Of a stretch of DNA of 64,000 nucleotides, positions 59,808 through 64,000 are shown piece after piece. The translations under genes and the position numbers were made by a program. The stretch is taken from positions 3,695,001-3,759,000 of the forward strand of contig JBBBDQ010000192.1 in NCBI GenBank assembly GCA_037127315.1, read 5' to 3'. Position 1 is the stretch's first letter. Every line of letters starts with the position of its first letter. The notes below the pieces were generated by a model, which had not been told where the DNA came from, searched no databases, and saw only the letters and a program-made list of their open reading frames with translations. Source of the stretch: Ascarosepion bandense. Taxonomy: Eukaryota; Mollusca; Cephalopoda; Sepiida; Sepiidae.

Positions 59808-59893
59808 TACGCGATTGGAATTACAACGAGAATGACGTGCTTTTCTGAGGCTCCTGAAAAAGTAACGTAACGTTTTTTTTTGTTTTTTTTTTC

Positions 59894-60700
59894 ACGTAAA
59901 CATTAATTTTCCATTTCACTATATTAAACATAAACATTAATGTTTCCCTTCGTATATAATTTTATTTGTATGTTTCTTCTTTTAATGATCCTTAAATAGA
60001 TTTATTAACTAGTTTTCTAAAGCAAGACAAGGAAAAAAAAAAGAAAAAAAAATACGACGAAAAGCACTAAAATCTGTTCGATCTACGATATTCTTTCTTA
60101 GAAAGAATATGTAATAATTTCTTTATATTTGTTCGTTCATTTTATATATTTATTTATTTTTCGATAATCTTACTCTCGTTGGATTTAATGAAAGAACAAC
60201 ACAGAATACAGTGGGCCAACAAATTATTTTTAAATTTTACGGTAGTAAACTCAAAGGTATGTCCACTTTTTCTTTCCTATTAAAAAAAAAAAATTGAAAT
60301 TTTTTTAAACGTAAACATTAATTTTTAATTTCACTATTTTAAACATAAACATTAATTTTTTCTTCGTATATAATTCAAATTGTATGTTTCTTCTGTTAAT
60401 GATCCTTAAATAGATTTATTAACTAGTTTTCTAAAGCAAGACAACGAAAAGAATAAGAAAAAAAATACGACGAAAAACACTAAAAAAAGTACGATCTACG
60501 ATATTCTTTCTTAGAAAGAATATGTAATAATTTATTATATTTGTTCGTTCATTTTATATATTTATTTATTTTTCGATAATTTTATTCTCGTTGAATTTAA
60601 TGAAAGAATAACACAGAATACAGTGGGCGAACAAATTATTATTTTTAAATGTTACGGTGTCAAAGGTATGTCCATTTTTTTCTTCCTATTAAAAAAAAGT
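59894..60700. repeat. Direct duplication, period 416 bp
   Basis: CGTAAACATTAATTTT starts at 59894 and again at 60310. The following 380 bp match closely, including GATATTCTTTCTTAGAAAGA and ACACAGAATACAGTGGGC. Confidence 0.9.
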
Positions 60701-61471
60701 TTTAAATTTTTTTTTTTTTTTTTTTTTTGCAAGGACAAAGGTTAATAGTAGCAACAATTGTTTTTTTTTTAATTTAACAATACTCTCTAAGTGCAGTGAT
60801 GTTTTTGTTTTTTTCCGTTGAACGGCCGTTACTTTCCAAGTTTGTTTGTTTTTTTCAACCAGCGTCTCTCTCTTTGAATTTTTCTTTTTCTCAATATGAA
60901 ATTCTGTTTTAATATAAACAGGATTTTTTTTCTTTAGATATTATCGAAATTTTTTTTTTTTTTTTTTTTTTAACTATTATAATTTTCTTAAAACAAAACA
61001 AAACAAGAAAATAAATTAAATCCGATGAAAAACAATTTATATGGTATTATTTTATAGAAAGTCTACGTATTTATTGATATATTTATTTTTATTTATCTAT
61101 TGATTTAATTTACTTATTTAATTTATCTTATTCTGATAACCCTATTTTTGACCAGCGACTTTATTGAAAAAATAAATGATAGAGTAGACGAACAAATTAT
61201 TAAATTTTTTTTTTTTTTTCAACCAGCGTCTCTCTATTTGAATTTTTCCTTTTCTCAATATGAAATTCTATAAACAGGATTTTTTTTTTTTTATATGAAA
61301 TTCTGTTTTATTTTAATTAATTTATCTATTTGCTCTTTAAATGAACCTAAATAAAATCATCCGTATTATATTTCCTTTAGCTGTCGATATTTCATAAATT
61401 TTTTTTTTTTTTTTTTTAACAAAATACTCTAGTATTGATGTGTTGTTTCGTTGAGCCGTTGCTAGGCCAAA

Positions 61472-61500
<29 letters not shown>
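60701..61500. repeat. T-rich inner part of the TIR element with repeats
   Basis: Long T-runs (for example 60707-60728, 60952-60972, 61472-61500) separate repeats of a TTTGAATTTTT...TCTCAATATGAAATTCT segment (about 60875-60910 and 61235-61270). Confidence 0.7.
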
Positions 61501-61505
<5 letters not shown>

Positions 61506-61535
61506 GCGTCTTTCTCCTTGAATTCCAATCGCGTA

Positions 61536-64000
61536 TATGTCATATGTCAGATGTTGCTTGGCAGCCCATTTAGGAGAAGGAAAACTCCGAACAACAACCC
61601 GCAACTCAAGGTGTTAATCGTGCCGAGGAGTGAATGGCTACTGCGTTATGAGGTCACAAACGATCCCCTACAGGCTTCGGGACCCTGTTTGTAAAAGACC
61701 GTTACCCAACGTGCCGGGCAACTTTGGGTGAACTTTTGGACCCGTGCGTCACTCGTGGGAAAAACATGAAAAATACAAATAGAAATAAAAAGTCCAGTAT
61801 GGCTCTTCCAATGGATAAACAGGGAGCCCGTCCTTCAGGAGGGAACCTACCTGAGGTCGAAAAATCTGCCATAGGAACAAACTCCTACACAAAGAATGAA
61901 TCTTCAGGTCCCCACAACCAGGATAATCCTAACGTTGGTCCTGAAAATTCACCAGCTAGATCTACAACCGTATATTTAAAGAAAGAAAAAATAAAATGGT
62001 CTCTTGAGGAGTACAAAGTCGTTATGACTGCATTTCATGAAGCGTTACTCAAACCTCAAAAAAACGTGACTCGCCAAACATATGACATTTGGCGTGAAAA
62101 AGTTGGTCAAGCAAATAGAAAGTATATTGACGAAAATAAATTAGCCAATGTACGTAGGTACATTATTCGTAATAACCGACTGACAGAGGCTGAAATCAAT
62201 AAAATTAAAAGAATTGTAACAAGAAGAGACGAATCAACAAATTATGAAAAGAAACCGGAATCAGAAATAAAAAGTAATAACATCAAACAAGCCACAGGTC
62301 ATAATGTAGAAACCGTGAAACACGCAAATCACTGCGAAGATAATGCTGTGAATTTAAAAGTGCTGGAAAGGTGTGATCTGAGTCAGTTAAAAGACAAAAA
62401 TAAAACTAGTTCAGAACACATCGAAGATAATTATTTGACGGAAAATAAGAACAATATACAGGAAGCCAAGATAGAAATAAAAAACCATCTAAGTCAAATA
62501 CAAAATATTACAATGGAGGAACGTGAACAGCTCCCAAAATTACTACCAACAAAACATAACCTCCGTACTATTAAACTCTACAATGCAGCACTGAAATCAA
62601 TACTGGATGAAGACCCTCATACAAATCTTAACGAAATAATATATGCATCAGCAACAGCAGCAGCAACAAAAAAATTAAATATCAAAATAAAAACAAGGCA
62701 GTCTCGTAGACGTGAAGTTCCACCTTGGAAAAGAAAAATAGAAAAAGAAATAGAACAACTTAGAAGTGAATTATCAATATTGGATGAACTGAGTAGAGGA
62801 ATAAATGTAAGAACTAGGAAAAGCAGAAGAGCCGTAAAAAAATATAACATCAAGAATGTAAACGACGTCTTATCAAATAAAGAAAAAATAAAGCAAAAAA
62901 TCCAACTGAAGGCTCAAAGAATAAGACGCTATGAAAAAAGAGCAAGATTTTACAGAGAAAACAAGATTTTTCAGACTGACACAAAGAGATTTTACAGGGA
63001 AATAGGTAAAAAAAGAATTGAAGTGACAGTACCCACCAGAATGGAAGAAGTCACACAGTTCTGGGAAAAGATATGGGCTTGCCCTAAAGAACTTAGCAAG
63101 GAAGTACATTGGATTACGCAGGAGATAGAACGAATGAAAAATAAACCCGAACAGACCTGGTCTGGAATTACAGAAGACGATGTTAAATTTGCACTAAAAA
63201 AAGCACACAATTGGAAATTCCCAGGCATAGATAAAATTCCTAACTTTTGGCTATATTATTTAAATGCAGCACATAAAAAAATAGCCAAAGAACTTCAAGA
63301 AATGGTTGACGATCCCACTAAAATTCCTGCATGGATGACCAAAGGAATTACATTTCTTCTACCCAAGAATGGTGAAACAAACAACCCGAAAAACTACAGA
63401 CCAATTACATGTCTTCCGACAACATATAAACTACTAACATCTATTTTAACAAAACAAACATATTTATTCTTAGAAAGAAATGACATAATACCGCTTGAAC
63501 AAAAAGGGTGCAAACGTGGCTGTTATGGTTGTAAAGACCAATTGCTAATTAACAAAATGATCCTGGAAAACTGCTACAATACAAAGAAAAATCTTAGTAC
63601 TGCCTGGATAGACTACCGAAAGGCATTCGATAGTGTGCCACATGACTGGATTTTAAAGACTTTAAATATATACAAGATATCGCCCGTCATCATCAATTTC
63701 ATCAAACAGTGCATGTCTATATGGAAAACAACCCTTTACCTCAATCATATAAATGGAACCTATAAGTCTGATGAAATAAACATCAAAAGAGGTATATTTC
63801 AAGGTGATTCTTTATCTCCCTTACTATTCTGCATATCATTAATAGCACTAACCAGTCAACTTAATAAGACAGAATGTGGTTATAAAATAGGCCAAAAGAA
63901 AATAAGCCATCTATTTTACATGGATGACTTAAAGTTATATGCTAAGAATGATAATGAGCTGGAAGGTCTTCTGCAAACTGTAAAATGCTTCAGCGAAGAC
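61536..64000 (+). mobile_element. R4/Dong-type LINE, 5'-complete copy running off the window
   Basis: A GC-richer 5' UTR (to 61765) precedes a long intact ORF. The TIR element stands between this 5' end and a (TAA)n(AGA)n tract at 59720-59807, so the LINE probably also sat next to a TAA run before the TIR element moved in. The 3' end lies beyond 64000. Confidence 0.85.
61766..64000 (+). CDS. LINE ORF: N-terminal domain plus RT, open to window end
   Basis: 745 codons without a stop from ATG 61766. An in-frame TGA near 61649 lies upstream with no ATG between, which supports this start. Residues about 1-75 are polar. Residues about 75-155 carry a WSLEEYK...ANVRRYIIRNNRLTEAEI segment resembling the conserved N-terminal block of REL-endonuclease LINEs. 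A Lys/Arg-rich stretch (about 315-410) probably binds nucleic acid. RT follows: ITFLLPKNGE, YRPITCLPTTYKLL, GCYGCKDQ, WIDYRKAFD (catalytic Asp 616), IFQGDSLSPLLF and FYMDDLKLY (Asp 720 and 721). The endonuclease lies outside the window. All visible RT catalytic residues are intact, unlike the copy at 31 kb. This may be a source copy for the truncated relatives nearby. Confidence 0.9.
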   Translation, partial: MKNTNRNKKSSMALPMDKQGARPSGGNLPEVEKSAIGTNSYTKNESSGPHNQDNPNVGPENSPARSTTVYLKKEKIKWSLEEYKVVMTAFHEALLKPQKNVTRQTYDIWREKVGQANRKYIDENKLANVRRYIIRNNRLTEAEINKIKRIVTRRDESTNYEKKPESEIKSNNIKQATGHNVETVKHANHCEDNAVNLKVLERCDLSQLKDKNKTSSEHIEDNYLTENKNNIQEAKIEIKNHLSQIQNITMEEREQLPKLLPTKHNLRTIKLYNAALKSILDEDPHTNLNEIIYASATAAATKKLNIKIKTRQSRRREVPPWKRKIEKEIEQLRSELSILDELSRGINVRTRKSRRAVKKYNIKNVNDVLSNKEKIKQKIQLKAQRIRRYEKRARFYRENKIFQTDTKRFYREIGKKRIEVTVPTRMEEVTQFWEKIWACPKELSKEVHWITQEIERMKNKPEQTWSGITEDDVKFALKKAHNWKFPGIDKIPNFWLYYLNAAHKKIAKELQEMVDDPTKIPAWMTKGITFLLPKNGETNNPKNYRPITCLPTTYKLLTSILTKQTYLFLERNDIIPLEQKGCKRGCYGCKDQLLINKMILENCYNTKKNLSTAWIDYRKAFDSVPHDWILKTLNIYKISPVIINFIKQCMSIWKTTLYLNHINGTYKSDEINIKRGIFQGDSLSPLLFCISLIALTSQLNKTECGYKIGQKKISHLFYMDDLKLYAKNDNELEGLLQTVKCFSED

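Larger units (their letters stand above)
59810..61533. mobile_element. 1.7-kb TIR element flanked by TA
   Basis: Left end CGCGATTGGAATTACAACGA and right end TTGAATTCCAATCGCG are inverted copies, with similarity over about 29 bp and one indel. TA stands outside both ends (59808-59809 and 61534-61535). There is no open frame. The interior contains a direct duplication of about 400 bp and three AACCAGCGTCT-type repeats (about 60858, 61219, 61501). It looks like a non-autonomous DNA transposon of a TA-targeting type. The transposase family is unknown. Confidence 0.65.

Overview
This is a eukaryotic, almost certainly invertebrate-animal, repeat-dominated window. I see no convincing host protein-coding gene, rRNA or CRISPR. 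Nearly everything recognisable is a transposable element, a satellite or a microsatellite. Long (TA)n, (GT)n, (GA)n and (TAA)n tracts, together with Ty3/gypsy, Penelope-like, CR1/Jockey-like and REL-endonuclease LINE elements, fit a lophotrochozoan (mollusc-like) genome. The sequence alone does not fix the taxon.

Left part (1-27 kb). A decayed gypsy pol (1-1.3 kb) is followed by very old remnants of two LINE families (3.8-6.2 kb). A degenerate minisatellite with a unit of about 35 bp, roughly 5.8 kb in total, then runs from 6.3 to 20.5 kb. It is split into five segments by insertions. The largest insertion is a 6.4-kb LTR retrotransposon (8117-14556). Its integrase lies upstream of reverse transcriptase, the unusual domain order of Gmr1-like Ty3/gypsy elements. 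A GC-richer tandem repeat (20.5-21.6 kb), two Mag-like gypsy fragments and a nearly full-length CR1/Jockey-type LINE (23.8-27.3 kb) follow.

Middle part (27-46 kb). A satellite with a unit of about 190 bp is interrupted twice. One interruption is a non-coding LTR element (28008-30534) with eight repeated primer-binding-site-like motifs. The other is a 5'-truncated R4/Dong-type LINE inserted exactly in the TAA run that belongs to the satellite unit (31.3-34.0 kb). At 38809-44004 lies a complete Mag-like gypsy insertion with a 5-bp target duplication and two 298-bp LTRs that differ at one base. Its coding region is nevertheless full of stops and frameshifts.

Right part (46-64 kb). Long AT-rich stretches carry microsatellites, a 27-bp minisatellite, a foldback and a 638-bp inverted repeat with equal 275-bp arms. 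These are followed by a Penelope-like element remnant retaining an RT core and a GIY-YIG trace, then nested TAA-associated copies of the R4/Dong-type LINE. A 1.7-kb element with terminal inverted repeats flanked by TA comes next. Finally there is an apparently intact LINE open reading frame (745 codons visible) running off the right edge.

The genes do not form a cellular pathway. What links them is nested transposition: satellites with TAA tracts serve as landing sites, LTR elements break up satellite arrays, and defective elements appear to have moved with proteins supplied in trans.
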